In this document: positions 14,298 to 22,919 of the stretch, piece by piece
How the letters are laid out: every line of letters starts with the position of its first letter
Position numbering within the stretch: the stretch's first letter is position 1
Source of the DNA: Luteitalea sp.
GTDB taxonomy: Bacteria > Acidobacteriota > Vicinamibacteria > Vicinamibacterales > Vicinamibacteraceae
Length of the DNA stretch: 42,353 bases
Direction: 5' to 3'
Assembly: GCA_009377495.1 (NCBI GenBank)
Contig: WHTZ01000056.1
Coordinates: forward strand, 1 to 42,353
The notes under the pieces: model-generated
The model's database searches: none
Seen by the model: only the letters and a program-made list of their open reading frames with translations
What the model was told of the DNA's origin: nothing
Program-made: the position numbers and the translations under genes

Positions 14298-15700
14298 CCG
14301 ATCCGATCTTGCTCGCCCTGCCGGCCCTACTCGTCGGCCTCCTCTTGGGCGCCTTGGCCGTCGCTCTGTTCCTGCGCCGCGCGGCGGCTGCTGAGGCGCG
14401 CGCCGAAGCGATCGATCGAGAGCTCCGCGCGCTGGAAGGCGAGACAGCCCGCCTGCGCGAGCGACTGAGCGCGGCAGAGCAGGGCCGAGTGGTGGCGGAG
14501 ACCCGCATGCAAGAGGCAGGCCGGCAGTTCCAGCAACAAGAGCGGCTGCTGGAAGAAGCCAAGTCTCGCCTTGGTGACGCGTTCAAGTCTCTGGCGGCAG
14601 ACGCCCTCGACCGCAGCACGCAGGGCCTGCTGCAGCTTGCTGAAGAGAAGTTCAAGGCGTTACGTGAACAAGCGGCCGGCGATCTCACCCAGCGCACGGA
14701 TACGATCGCGGCCATCATTGCACCGCTCCGCGACGCCGTCGGCGCATACCAGAAAGAGGCTCGCGACCTCGCCGAGCGCAGCGCGACGCGGTTTGGCGGC
14801 GTCGATCAGCAGCTCCAACAGGTGATGGCCACGACGGGTCGGCTCTCGCAGGAGACGTCGCGGTTGGTCAACGCGCTTCGGCAGCCGCACGTGCGCGGAC
14901 GGTGGGGTGAGATTGCGCTGCGCCGGACGGCCGAGCTCGCTGGCATGATCGATCACTGCGACTTCACCGAGCAAGAGTCGCTCTTCCACGAGGACGGCCG
15001 CCTCCGGCCAGACATGATCGTCACCTTGCCAGCCGACCGGCGCATCGTCGTCGACTCCAAAGTGCCGCTCACGGCGTACCTCGAGTCGTTGGAGGCGGCG
15101 AGCGACGAGGCGCGGCGGGACGCCTTGCGCCGTCACGCGCTGCAAGTCCGCCATCACGTCACGCGCCTTGGTGCCAAAGACTACGCCGAGACGCTGAACA
15201 GCCTCGAGTTCGTCGTGCTGTTCATCCCCAACGATTCGTTCCTGGCCGCGGCTGCTGAAGAGGATCCCGACCTCATCGAGTGGGCACTTGCTCAGCGCGT
15301 GGTCATCGCGACGCCGACGACATTCATTGCGCTGCTGCGCGCGGTCGCGTACGGCTGGCGCCAGGAGCGGATGGCGGAGAACGCCGAGAAGGTGAGCGAG
15401 CTGGGGCGGCAGCTCTCGGAACGGATGAGCGTGCTCGTCGATCACCTTGCGGGCATGGGCGGCGCGCTGGGGAAAGCGGTCGAGGCGTACAACCGTGCCG
15501 TGGGATCGCTCGAGTCCCGCGTGCTGCCGTCCGCTCGCAAGTTCGACGAGCTGGGCGCGGCGGGCAAGCGAACGGTAGCGGAGCTCGAGCCGATTGAGTC
15601 GGCTGTGCGGTCGCTGTCGCCGGCGGAGCTCCAGCTCGAACCGTCCGATCCGCAGATGGACTCAGGAGATACGCGAATTGGCTCGCGAGAAACTTCATGA
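14294..15700 (+). CDS. rmuC: DNA recombination protein RmuC
   Basis: A 468-residue RmuC homologue. It has an N-terminal membrane anchor (residues ~4-27, LLALPALLVGLLLGALAVALF), a long Ala/Glu/Arg coiled coil (~30-115) and the conserved RmuC nuclease-like domain (~150-400: RGRWGEIALRRTAELAGM, DMIVTLPADRRIVVDSKVPL, FVVLFIPNDSFL). RmuC limits recombination between inverted repeats, which is notable in a genome with many palindromic repeats, though the link is only a thought. Its start overlaps the SIMPL gene by four bases. It ends 8 bases from the convergent TonB receptor gene with no terminator visible. Confidence 0.94.
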   Translation: MTDPILLALPALLVGLLLGALAVALFLRRAAAAEARAEAIDRELRALEGETARLRERLSAAEQGRVVAETRMQEAGRQFQQQERLLEEAKSRLGDAFKSLAADALDRSTQGLLQLAEEKFKALREQAAGDLTQRTDTIAAIIAPLRDAVGAYQKEARDLAERSATRFGGVDQQLQQVMATTGRLSQETSRLVNALRQPHVRGRWGEIALRRTAELAGMIDHCDFTEQESLFHEDGRLRPDMIVTLPADRRIVVDSKVPLTAYLESLEAASDEARRDALRRHALQVRHHVTRLGAKDYAETLNSLEFVVLFIPNDSFLAAAAEEDPDLIEWALAQRVVIATPTTFIALLRAVAYGWRQERMAENAEKVSELGRQLSERMSVLVDHLAGMGGALGKAVEAYNRAVGSLESRVLPSARKFDELGAAGKRTVAELEPIESAVRSLSPAELQLEPSDPQMDSGDTRIGSRETS

Positions 15701-15708
15701 GACGTTGC

Positions 15709-18345
15709 TCAAAACCGCCAGCGGGTCCTGACCTGCACGTTTATCCCGGGGGCATCGACGCCCGAGCCGTGCCACCGATAGTTCCGATCGGTCAGGTTGT
15801 CCGCGATCACCGTCAGATCGAGACGCGACGTGAGGCGCAGGCCACCGCGTAGGCTCAGCACAGCAAAGCCGGGCGTGGTCGTGAACAGCGCCGCTTGCGA
15901 CGCGGCGCCCAGCACCCGCGCTTGCACGGCGGCCAACGTTTCACGGGTGGCGACGAGGCGATTGTCTCGCACCAAGCCCAAATCGGTCGCCGTACCGGTG
16001 AAGAAAGCGGCGATGTCATCGAGGCTGCGGCGGGCTCCAATGCGCGCATCGCCCAGGTCGCCACCATTCAAGCGCGTCTGCGGCCGCGCGAATGCCACCG
16101 TCGCTTCGGCCCAGACACCACGGTTGGTTGGTTCCCACTTGAGCCTCAGCCCTCCCATTGGTGGTGGCATCCGTCGAAGCAGGTTGCCGGTGTCGATCTC
16201 TCGGCCATTCGCGAGCGACCACCATCCACCCGCGAGCCAGGCAGGGGCAAGCCGAATTTGCACGTCGGCGTCGATGCCAGCGATACGGGCACGATCGACG
16301 TTGACGCGTGTCACGATTGGTCGCGGATCCTCGGCGATGAACGCGCGACCCCCCTCGTCTTGGCTGATGACGGTGTAACCAGCAAGCGTTTCGCCGACCA
16401 CGATCGTCGGGAAGATGGCGGTGCGACGCTGAATAACGTCCACGAGCTCGAGATCGAACGCAACGACCGAGGCCGACAGGCGGGGCGTGCGCACCTTGAT
16501 GCCAGCTTCGAACGCGTAGCTCGATTCAGGCTGCAGCGGCTGTACGATCGCGTCAGTGGGCAGCGCGTTTGCACCATCGTTCGAGCCGATACGCGCGCCG
16601 AGACGTGCCGCCGTGGTGGGCGCGATCTCGAAACCGCCGCCGCTAATGCCAATCGCGCCGAGATCGTAAGCGTTCGCCGCGCGAAAGCCGCGACTGGCGG
16701 CCAGCGTCGCATTGACAAATTCGGTGAGCCGCCACACCGCGCCCGTCTGGAACGTGACGTCGCTCGTCGTGACCGAGTCGGCTGCCACGCCGAGGGAGCG
16801 GTCCTCCGCGACTCGAAACGAGAAATAACCTGCGCGCACGCCGCCGCGGAGGCCAAGCCGCCCGCCCAACAGATCCACGGAGTCTTGCGCGAACACGCCG
16901 GCGCTGGTGTAGCGCGAGCCATCAGGTATCTCAGGGCGTTCGCGGAGTTGGCGTCCGGTCCGTGGATCTTCGATCATCCGGCTGGCGCCGATGAACTCGT
17001 CGAACACCTCGCCGCCGACGGTTACGCCATGGCGTCCCGCGATGAGCCAGGTGCCCTGCCCTTGGTAGCCGAGCGCTGTCACGCGGCCGGCCTCTCGCTC
17101 GATGTCCGTGTCTGGTCGGCGTTGCTCGAGGCGGTCGTCCTGCTGTCGATTGACGGAAATCGTGGCCTGGACGGCATCGAAGGGCCCAGTCGTGCCACGC
17201 TGCAGGCGGACATAGCCGAAGTCGAGGCGTTGTGGATCGAACTGGCTGCGGAACAGACCGTCGCCCCCAATGATTCGGTCGTAGCGGCTCACGTCCGATT
17301 GGGCTTCGTGCGCGTAGAGGACATCGACGTGCCCGGTGGTGCCGATCGGCACCATGAGCGAGATATGTCCGCCCGATTGGTCGAAACCGGTGTCTGGTAA
17401 GCGCGAGTACAGCTCGCGGGACGAGAGGCCGAGAAAACGCGTCAAAGCTGAATGGGAGTCCTTGGCGGCGCCTGGGCGGAGATCACCCACCCGTCGCGTC
17501 GAGACACCGCCGCTCAACGCCACGCGGGGCGTCTGGATGTGAGCCAGCAGATCACCGCCCACGCTGCGGTCGGCCGAGCCGGCGAAGAGCTGGACACTGC
17601 CGCCCGTGCGCGTGTCGGCGGGCACGGTCTCGGGGCGCAGGCTCAGGACGTTGACGCTGCCACCGAGGGCGTCGCTGCCGTACTGGACGGAGGTGGGCCC
17701 GCGCACCACCTCGATGCGCTGCACGAGCGACGGGTTGATCCAGCCTAAGAACTGCGTGGCGCCGGCACGGAAGGTGGCGGTGTTGAAACGCACGCCGTCA
17801 AGGAGGTACACGATGCGTTGAGCGCTGAAGCCGCGGATGAACGGCGAGCCCTGGGCTGTGGTGGTCTGCTGCACCAGGATGCCGGTTTCCTCGCGCAGCG
17901 CCTGTGGGAGAATCTGTAGTGGACGCGTTTCGAGCTCCTCGCGCGTGGCAATCGAGACGGCGTCGGGCACGTCGAACGTCCGCTCCTGTTCGCCGCGCGC
18001 CGGGGTGACCGTGACTTCGCTGGTCAGGTCCGCCAGCGCGAGAACGAGGCGCGCGAAGCCGGAGCTGCGGTGCGTGAGGTCGATGTCTACACGGTTTGCG
18101 CGCAGCAGCTCACCACTCGCTTCAACGCTGCATTGGGCGGCTGGGAGATCCTCCACGATGAATTGACCGACGGCGTCGGTTGTCGTCTTGCGCGTGGCAT
18201 CGGCGCAGGTTACCGTGACAAGCGCGCCGGCCACGGCGCCTCCGGACGAATCCTCCACGATGCCCGCGAGCGAGCGGCTCGGTGGCCGCGGTGCGGCATC
18301 TTGTGGGTTGACACCCAGCAGGAGGAGGATGAGCAACTGTGTCAT
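15709..18345 (-). CDS. TonB-dependent outer-membrane receptor
   Basis: An 878-residue receptor. After a short hydrophobic leader comes a carboxypeptidase-regulatory-like beta-sandwich (~25-105: RSLAGIVEDSSGGAVAGALV). The plug domain follows (~120-235), with EETGILVQQTT, SPFIRGFSAQRIVYLLDGVR and VEVVRGPTSVQYGSDALGG, and then a 22-strand-type barrel with a C-terminal aromatic end (RTRWRF). The ligand cannot be read from the sequence, since no siderophore, B12 or sugar genes adjoin. The nearest regulator, the DtxR homologue, is 4 kb away. It is divergent from the JAMM peptidase gene with a 53-base gap. Confidence 0.93.
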   Translation of the reverse strand: MTQLLILLLLGVNPQDAAPRPPSRSLAGIVEDSSGGAVAGALVTVTCADATRKTTTDAVGQFIVEDLPAAQCSVEASGELLRANRVDIDLTHRSSGFARLVLALADLTSEVTVTPARGEQERTFDVPDAVSIATREELETRPLQILPQALREETGILVQQTTTAQGSPFIRGFSAQRIVYLLDGVRFNTATFRAGATQFLGWINPSLVQRIEVVRGPTSVQYGSDALGGSVNVLSLRPETVPADTRTGGSVQLFAGSADRSVGGDLLAHIQTPRVALSGGVSTRRVGDLRPGAAKDSHSALTRFLGLSSRELYSRLPDTGFDQSGGHISLMVPIGTTGHVDVLYAHEAQSDVSRYDRIIGGDGLFRSQFDPQRLDFGYVRLQRGTTGPFDAVQATISVNRQQDDRLEQRRPDTDIEREAGRVTALGYQGQGTWLIAGRHGVTVGGEVFDEFIGASRMIEDPRTGRQLRERPEIPDGSRYTSAGVFAQDSVDLLGGRLGLRGGVRAGYFSFRVAEDRSLGVAADSVTTSDVTFQTGAVWRLTEFVNATLAASRGFRAANAYDLGAIGISGGGFEIAPTTAARLGARIGSNDGANALPTDAIVQPLQPESSYAFEAGIKVRTPRLSASVVAFDLELVDVIQRRTAIFPTIVVGETLAGYTVISQDEGGRAFIAEDPRPIVTRVNVDRARIAGIDADVQIRLAPAWLAGGWWSLANGREIDTGNLLRRMPPPMGGLRLKWEPTNRGVWAEATVAFARPQTRLNGGDLGDARIGARRSLDDIAAFFTGTATDLGLVRDNRLVATRETLAAVQARVLGAASQAALFTTTPGFAVLSLRGGLRLTSRLDLTVIADNLTDRNYRWHGSGVDAPGINVQVRTRWRF

Positions 18346-18398
18346 GACGTTTTTGGGCTCCCAGCGTTCGGGTATTCTACGAGAAGCAGGATCGTGCG

Positions 18399-18875
18399 AT
18401 GAATACGACGTCGGAACAGGATGTGCAAACGCCGCTGCTCACCATGTCGGCGGCTGCAGGCACGACCATCCACGAGCACGGACAAGCGGCTTACCCACTC
18501 GAGTGTTGCGGTGCGCTGGTGGGTCGTGCTGGTGAGGTGGTCGAAGCATGGCCGCTTCCCAACACGAGCAGCGAAAATCAGCAGCGGCGTTTTCTGGTCA
18601 GCCCGCTGGAGTACCGGGCTCTCGAGCAGCGTGTCGCGGCAGCGGATCGCACGCTGCTCGGCTTTTATCACTCGCACCCGGACCATCCGGCGCGTCCATC
18701 CGTGCACGACCTCGCGGCGGCTTGGCCCGGCTTCGTGTACGTGATCCTCTCCGTGCGCGCGGGCGCCGCAGCGGAGCTCACCGGTTGGCGGCTCCGGGAC
18801 GATCGAACGGCGTTCGACGAAGTTAAAGTGATCGGCGGGGCTGAAGCCCCGCCCTACGAAGCACCGTCTCGGTAG
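18399..18875 (+). CDS. JAMM/MPN+ metalloprotease (Mov34/PAD-1-like)
   Basis: A 158-residue zinc isopeptidase of the bacterial JAMM group. The catalytic set is complete: Glu35 (YPLECCGALVG), H91-S-H93-P, Ser101 and Asp104 (HSHPDHPARPSVHD). Bacterial relatives such as Mec of actinobacteria trim or release ubiquitin-like sulfur carriers. The next gene encodes such a carrier fused to an E1-like enzyme, so processing after its internal Gly-Gly is the likely job. The last ~13 residues (GGAEAPPYEAPSR) and the TAG stop are encoded by an inserted palindromic repeat and are probably not part of the fold. Confidence 0.88.
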   Translation: MNTTSEQDVQTPLLTMSAAAGTTIHEHGQAAYPLECCGALVGRAGEVVEAWPLPNTSSENQQRRFLVSPLEYRALEQRVAAADRTLLGFYHSHPDHPARPSVHDLAAAWPGFVYVILSVRAGAAAELTGWRLRDDRTAFDEVKVIGGAEAPPYEAPSR

Positions 18876-18912
18876 GGCGGCCCTTTGTAGGGCGGCCCTT
18901 TAGGGCCGCCAT
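18834..18912. repeat. Composite palindromic repeat overlapping the JAMM gene end
   Basis: GGCGGGGC-TGAA-GCCCCGCC (18,834-18,853) is a perfect hairpin. It is followed by two identical 15-bp units GTAGGGCGGCCCTTT (18,872-18,886 and 18,887-18,901) and AGGGCCGCC. The TAG of the first unit is the stop codon of the JAMM protease. The same architecture is seen at 9,571 and, reduced to one unit, at 40,344. Confidence 0.85.
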
Positions 18913-18932
18913 GATCTGACAAGAGGTAGAAC

Positions 18933-20411
18933 GTGGCACACAAAGTTCATATTCCGACTCCCCTCAGGTCATACACCGACCAGCACGACATCGTAGAAGT
19001 CGACGGCACCACGGTCGGCGAAGTGCTGGCGAATCTCGCGACGAAGTATGGCGACCTTCGCCGGCACCTGTATACCGAGGAAGGAAAGCTTCGCAGCTTC
19101 GTCAACGTCTATCTCAATGACGATGACATCCGGTATCTGCAGAAAGAGCAGACGCCTGTGCGCGACGGCGACGCGTTGAGCATCATTCCGTCGGTGGCAG
19201 GTGGTGTCGGGACCGCGACGCCGACCCCGCCCGTGGAATTGCCGGCGCTCTCGTCCGAAGAGATCCAGCGCTACAACCGCCATCTCATCATGCCCGAGGT
19301 CGGCATGGACGGGCAGCGCAAGCTCAAGGCGGGAAGCGTGCTGTGTATTGGCGCGGGAGGTCTCGGTTCGCCGGTGGCGCTGTACCTTGCGGCCGCGGGC
19401 GTCGGCCGCATCGGCCTCGTGGATTTCGACGTGGTTGATCACAGCAACCTGCAGCGGCAGATCATCCATGGGACGCCAGACGTGGGTCGGCCGAAGCTGC
19501 AATCGGCCAAGGAGAAGATTCAGGCGATCAACCCGCATGTTCGCGTCGATCTCCACGAAACGCAGTTGTCGTCGACGAACGCACTGGCGCTCTTCGAGCC
19601 GTACGACGTCATCGTCGATGGCACGGACAACTTCCCCACGCGATATCTCGTGAACGACGCGTGCGTGCTGCTCGGAAAGCCGAATGCCTACGGCAGCATC
19701 TTTCGCTTCGAAGGGCAGGCGTCGGTGTTCGCCGTGAAGGGCGGCCCGTGCTACCGCTGCCTCTATCCGGAGCCGCCGCCGCCAGGCCTCGTACCGAGCT
19801 GTGCCGAGGGTGGCGTGCTCGGCGTCTTGCCGGGACTCGTAGGACTCGTCCAAGCGACCGAGGCCATCAAGCTCGTGCTGGGCGTCGGTGAGCCGCTCGT
19901 TGGCCGGTTCTTGATTTACGACGCTCTCAGAATGCGCTTCCGCGAGCTGAAGCTACGGCGCGATCCCGAGTGCCCGGTGTGCGGCGACCATCCCACGGTG
20001 AAGGCGCTCATCGACTACGAGCAATTCTGCGGCTTACGGCCAGCAGCGATGCCGGCGGCCGCGGCGGCGAGCGCAACACCCACACGGTCCGAGGTTCCGG
20101 AGGTCACCGCCGAAGACGTGAAAGCAAAGCTCGATCGTGGTGACGACTTCGTGATCCTCGATGTGCGGGAGCCGCACGAGGTGCAGATCTGTCGTATCGA
20201 AGGCTCGGTCGTCATCCCGCTGGGCCAGCTTCCAAAGCGTATGGACGAGCTCGATCGAAATCGGGACCTCGTCATTCACTGCCGGTCGGGCGCGCGCAGT
20301 GCGCAGGCGGTGACGCTGTTACAGCGACAGGGATTCGATAAGGCTGTCAATCTGAAGGGTGGCATTCTCGCGTGGATTGACAAGGTCGATCCGTCGCAGC
20401 CGAAGTACTAA
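18933..20411 (+). CDS. Ubiquitin-like sulfur carrier / E1-like adenylyltransferase / rhodanese fusion
   Basis: This 492-residue protein joins three domains. Residues 1-91 form a MoaD/ThiS-type beta-grasp carrier with the typical end SIIPSVAG90G91. Residues ~105-360 are a MoeB/ThiF E1-like domain with ATP loop G140-A-G-G-L-G145, zinc cysteines C273-x2-C276 and C347-x2-C350, and Cys290 in SCAEGGVLG. Residues ~385-492 are a rhodanese with active-site Cys450 (HCRSGARS). The E1 domain should adenylate the carrier's C-terminal glycine and the rhodanese should supply sulfur for thiocarboxylation. The carrier's GG is internal, so release by the adjacent JAMM protease is probably needed. Start is GTG with AAGAGG upstream. 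Confidence 0.93.
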   Translation: MAHKVHIPTPLRSYTDQHDIVEVDGTTVGEVLANLATKYGDLRRHLYTEEGKLRSFVNVYLNDDDIRYLQKEQTPVRDGDALSIIPSVAGGVGTATPTPPVELPALSSEEIQRYNRHLIMPEVGMDGQRKLKAGSVLCIGAGGLGSPVALYLAAAGVGRIGLVDFDVVDHSNLQRQIIHGTPDVGRPKLQSAKEKIQAINPHVRVDLHETQLSSTNALALFEPYDVIVDGTDNFPTRYLVNDACVLLGKPNAYGSIFRFEGQASVFAVKGGPCYRCLYPEPPPPGLVPSCAEGGVLGVLPGLVGLVQATEAIKLVLGVGEPLVGRFLIYDALRMRFRELKLRRDPECPVCGDHPTVKALIDYEQFCGLRPAAMPAAAAASATPTRSEVPEVTAEDVKAKLDRGDDFVILDVREPHEVQICRIEGSVVIPLGQLPKRMDELDRNRDLVIHCRSGARSAQAVTLLQRQGFDKAVNLKGGILAWIDKVDPSQPKY

Positions 20412-20439
20412 CGCCACTAGGTGAAGGGTAAAGGGTAAC

Positions 20440-20468
20440 TTGACCCGCATGGTGGCAAGGCGTACCAT
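20440..20468 (+). promoter_or_regulatory. Sigma-70-type promoter for the Rrf2-desulfurase unit
   Basis: TTGACC (20,440-20,445) and TACCAT (20,463-20,468) are separated by exactly 17 bases and lie 32 bases before the start codon at 20,501. This matches a housekeeping promoter at 5/6 and 4/6 positions. An autoregulatory Rrf2 site would be expected here but no clear operator is distinguished. Confidence 0.5.
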
Positions 20469-20500
20469 CCTTCTATAGCCCGGGTAGGTCCGGCTGCACC

Positions 20501-20986
20501 ATGTTCAGGTTGTCGAAAAAGGCTGATTACGCGCTCATTGCAATGAAGCACCTCGCGCTCGATGGCGAGCACGCCTCGGCGAGCGCGCGCGAGATTGCTG
20601 AGCAGTACGACATCCCTGTCGAGCTGATGGCAAAGGTGCTGCAGCGATTGACGCGTCACAGCCTACTGGTGAGCCACCAGGGCACGCGCGGTGGCTATAC
20701 GCTCGCGCGCCCAGCCGGCCTGATCTCTGTCGCCGACATCATCGAAGCCGTCGACGGCCCGGTCACGATGACCGCCTGCTCGACAGACGACCAGGATTGC
20801 GAGCAGTACGCCAAGTGCAACGTACGCGATCCACTCTGGCGCATCAAGGACCGCATCCTGCAAGCGCTGGGCACGTGCAGCCTCCTCGAAATCGCGCAAG
20901 ACGCCATCCCCGAGTTGCCCGTCAGCGCCATGACGGTCCTCCACCGCAGTGCAGGTCTGAAGTCACAAGTGATCGAGCATAAGTAA
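20501..20986 (+). CDS. Rrf2-family (IscR/SufR-like) transcriptional regulator
   Basis: A 161-residue winged-helix protein. It has the Rrf2 N-terminus MFRLSKKADYALIAMKHLAL, a recognition helix region (IPVELMAKVLQRLTRHSLLVSHQGTRGGYTLAR) and three cysteines C93, C100 and C106 in a cluster-binding loop. IscR has C92, C98 and C104, so an Fe-S cluster is likely. It probably senses Fe-S status and controls this locus. The cysteine desulfurase gene begins one base after its stop, so the two form one unit, as with iscR-iscS. Confidence 0.93.
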   Translation: MFRLSKKADYALIAMKHLALDGEHASASAREIAEQYDIPVELMAKVLQRLTRHSLLVSHQGTRGGYTLARPAGLISVADIIEAVDGPVTMTACSTDDQDCEQYAKCNVRDPLWRIKDRILQALGTCSLLEIAQDAIPELPVSAMTVLHRSAGLKSQVIEHK

Positions 20987-20987
20987 C

Positions 20988-22157
20988 TTGAAGCTTATTT
21001 ACCTCGACGGGCACGCCACGACGCCGTGCGATCCGGCGGTCGTGGACGCCATGCGCCCGTACTTCACTGAGGTGTTCGGGAACGCCGCAAGCCGGCACCA
21101 CGCCTTTGGCTGGCGGGCGAGAGAGAGCGTGGACGCCGCACGCGCCGAAATCGCCATCCTCGTCGGCGCTCACTACAAGGACATTGTCTTCACGAGCGGC
21201 GCCACGGAGTCGAACAACCTGGCCTTGAAGGGGGTCACAGACGTGCTCGGCCCGCTTGCCAAACGCGACCGTCACATCGTGACGGTTGCAACCGAGCACC
21301 GATCCGTTCTCGATCCGTCGGTTGCGCTCGAAGCGCGAGGCTTTCGCGTGACCCGTTTGACGGTGCAGCCGGACGGGTTGCTCGCGCTCGACAACCTCCG
21401 CGCGGCGATCGAGCCCGATACCGTCGTGGTGTCGGTCATGGCGGCGAACAACGAGATTGGCGTGTTGCAGCCGCTCGCGGAGATTGGTGCGATCTGCCGT
21501 GAGCGCGGCGTGCTCTTTCACACGGATGCTGCCCAAGCCGTTGGCAAAGTGCCCATCGACGTGGAGCAGATGAACATCGATCTGCTCTCGTGCACAGCGC
21601 ACAAGATCTACGGACCGAAAGGCATCGGAGCGTTGTACGTGCGGCGCCGGCCGAGGACGTCCCTCGCACCGCAGATGCACGGAGGCGGCCATGAACGTGG
21701 TCTGCGCTCCGGTACACTCAACGTCCCCGGCATCGTCGGCTTCGGCAAGGCGTGCGCGCTGTGTCGAACGAGCATGACGGAAGAAAGCAAGCGCCTACGG
21801 GCCTTGCGCGATCAGCTGCTGGCTGGGCTTCGAGCGGGCATTCCGGATCTTCACGTGAACGGCTCGATGGAGAACCGCCTGCCGCACAATCTCCACGTGA
21901 GCATTCCCGGTATCGATGGCAGCGCGTTGTTTCTCGCGCTGGACGACATAGCGGTCTCGCCCGGTGCCGCGTGCTCGACGGCGAGTGCCGAGCCGTCGCA
22001 CGTCTTGGCCGCCCTGCGTGTGGACGACGATCTCGCCCGCGCCTCGATTCGATTCGGTCTCACCCGCTTCACGACGGACGGAGAGATCGATGACGTCGTC
22101 TCGCGGCTCGTCGGCCTGGTGCCGCACCTGCGCGCACAGCAGGCGGCACTCCGGTAG
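20988..22157 (+). CDS. iscS: Cysteine desulfurase, IscS/NifS type
   Basis: PLP-dependent enzyme that takes sulfur from cysteine as a persulfide for Fe-S clusters, thiocarboxylates and tRNA thiolation. The 389-residue protein keeps nearly the numbering of E. coli IscS: His104 (TEHRSV), Asp180 (HTDAAQ), the PLP Lys206 (TAHKIYGPKG) and the catalytic Cys329 in GAACSTASAEPSHVL. The start is TTG at 20,988, one base after the Rrf2 stop, with no other suitable start, so expression probably depends on translational coupling. It could feed both the rhodanese fusion and the A-type carrier. Confidence 0.94.
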   Translation: MKLIYLDGHATTPCDPAVVDAMRPYFTEVFGNAASRHHAFGWRARESVDAARAEIAILVGAHYKDIVFTSGATESNNLALKGVTDVLGPLAKRDRHIVTVATEHRSVLDPSVALEARGFRVTRLTVQPDGLLALDNLRAAIEPDTVVVSVMAANNEIGVLQPLAEIGAICRERGVLFHTDAAQAVGKVPIDVEQMNIDLLSCTAHKIYGPKGIGALYVRRRPRTSLAPQMHGGGHERGLRSGTLNVPGIVGFGKACALCRTSMTEESKRLRALRDQLLAGLRAGIPDLHVNGSMENRLPHNLHVSIPGIDGSALFLALDDIAVSPGAACSTASAEPSHVLAALRVDDDLARASIRFGLTRFTTDGEIDDVVSRLVGLVPHLRAQQAALR

Positions 22158-22177
22158 TTCACACGAAGACTGTGTCG

Positions 22178-22480
22178 TCAGCCGCTCTCTCGGATCTTCG
22201 CGATCTTCGAGTCACGCTCGTCTTGGAGGCGCTGCCCGTCGCGGCGGTACTCTTCTTCGAGCCGTGCACGCTCGGAGGGATCCCAAACGCTCGCGAGCGC
22301 CGATTTGTGTAGAATCTCAAGCTCAGCCATTTTGGCGCCGTAGAACTGGCGGACGTCAGCAATGGACGCTCGCTGGGTGTCGGTCAGTGGCTGCTCGTCG
22401 ACACCTGCGTCCGCGTCCTTCTTGCGCAGCCGTTCCATGGCGAGCTCGTAGGAGCTCTTGGGGGCTTCTTCAGTGCTCAT
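22178..22480 (-). CDS. Hypothetical coiled-coil protein
   Basis: A 100-residue, highly charged protein, predicted largely helical (SYELAMERLRKKDADAG, then a heptad-like stretch from TQRASIADVRQFYGAKM to the end). No signal peptide, cysteines or known motif. It is encoded opposite to the Fe-S genes between the desulfurase and the A-type carrier. Its ATG is 32 bases from the divergent carrier start. I do not recognise the family. Normal codon use and a compact divergent layout support it as real. Confidence 0.68.
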   Translation of the reverse strand: MSTEEAPKSSYELAMERLRKKDADAGVDEQPLTDTQRASIADVRQFYGAKMAELEILHKSALASVWDPSERARLEEEYRRDGQRLQDERDSKIAKIRESG

Positions 22481-22512
22481 GATTGGACACCTAGGGTAGA
22501 ATCTAATACAGG

Positions 22513-22839
22513 ATGATTCAGATCAGCGATAACGCGGGTAGGCAGATTCGCAAGCTCCTCGAGAAGCAGGGCATGCTGCAGGGCGCTCTGCGTGTCGGCG
22601 TCAAAGCCGGCGGCTGCTCAGGGTTGAGCTACATCTTTGCCTGGGAGGCGGCGCCGCGGCCAGATGATGAGGTATACGAAGGGCCGCACGGCACGCGTGT
22701 GCTCGTGGATCCCAGGAGCCTGCGCTTCCTCGACGGCACGGTGCTCGAGTACGATACCAGCCTGCTCAGCAAAGGCTTCATCGTGGAGAACCCGCTCGCT
22801 AAATCGAGCTGTGGTTGCGGGACGTCCTTCTCGGTGTAA
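22513..22839 (+). CDS. A-type Fe-S carrier (IscA/ErpA/HesB family)
   Basis: A 108-residue protein with the three invariant cysteines of A-type carriers: Cys35 (GGCSGLSY), then Cys100 and Cys102 in SSCGCGTSFSV, matching E. coli IscA C35, C99 and C101. It receives or delivers iron-sulfur clusters during maturation of client proteins. The gene follows the Rrf2-desulfurase unit but is separated by an opposite-strand gene, so it has its own promoter; TAGAAT ten bases before the ATG is a candidate -10 box. A strong hairpin follows the stop codon. Confidence 0.95.
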   Translation: MIQISDNAGRQIRKLLEKQGMLQGALRVGVKAGGCSGLSYIFAWEAAPRPDDEVYEGPHGTRVLVDPRSLRFLDGTVLEYDTSLLSKGFIVENPLAKSSCGCGTSFSV

Positions 22840-22845
22840 CGACAT

Positions 22846-22870
22846 CACGGAACGGCTGTGCTGTTCCGTG
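22846..22870 (+). terminator. Hairpin after the A-type carrier gene
   Basis: CACGGAAC (22,846-22,853) pairs perfectly with GTTCCGTG (22,863-22,870) around a nine-base loop, seven bases after the stop. No T-run follows, so it is a Rho-independent terminator only in a loose sense. Confidence 0.55.
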
Positions 22871-22919
22871 AATGGGCAGGCCGTTCATCCATAAGGCGCC
22901 GCCGAGCGTCTAACCCACT

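Noticed and set aside
15895..17400. A 501-codon forward ORF
   Set aside because: It is antisense to a well-supported TonB-dependent receptor, has no recognisable domain and reflects the high GC content.
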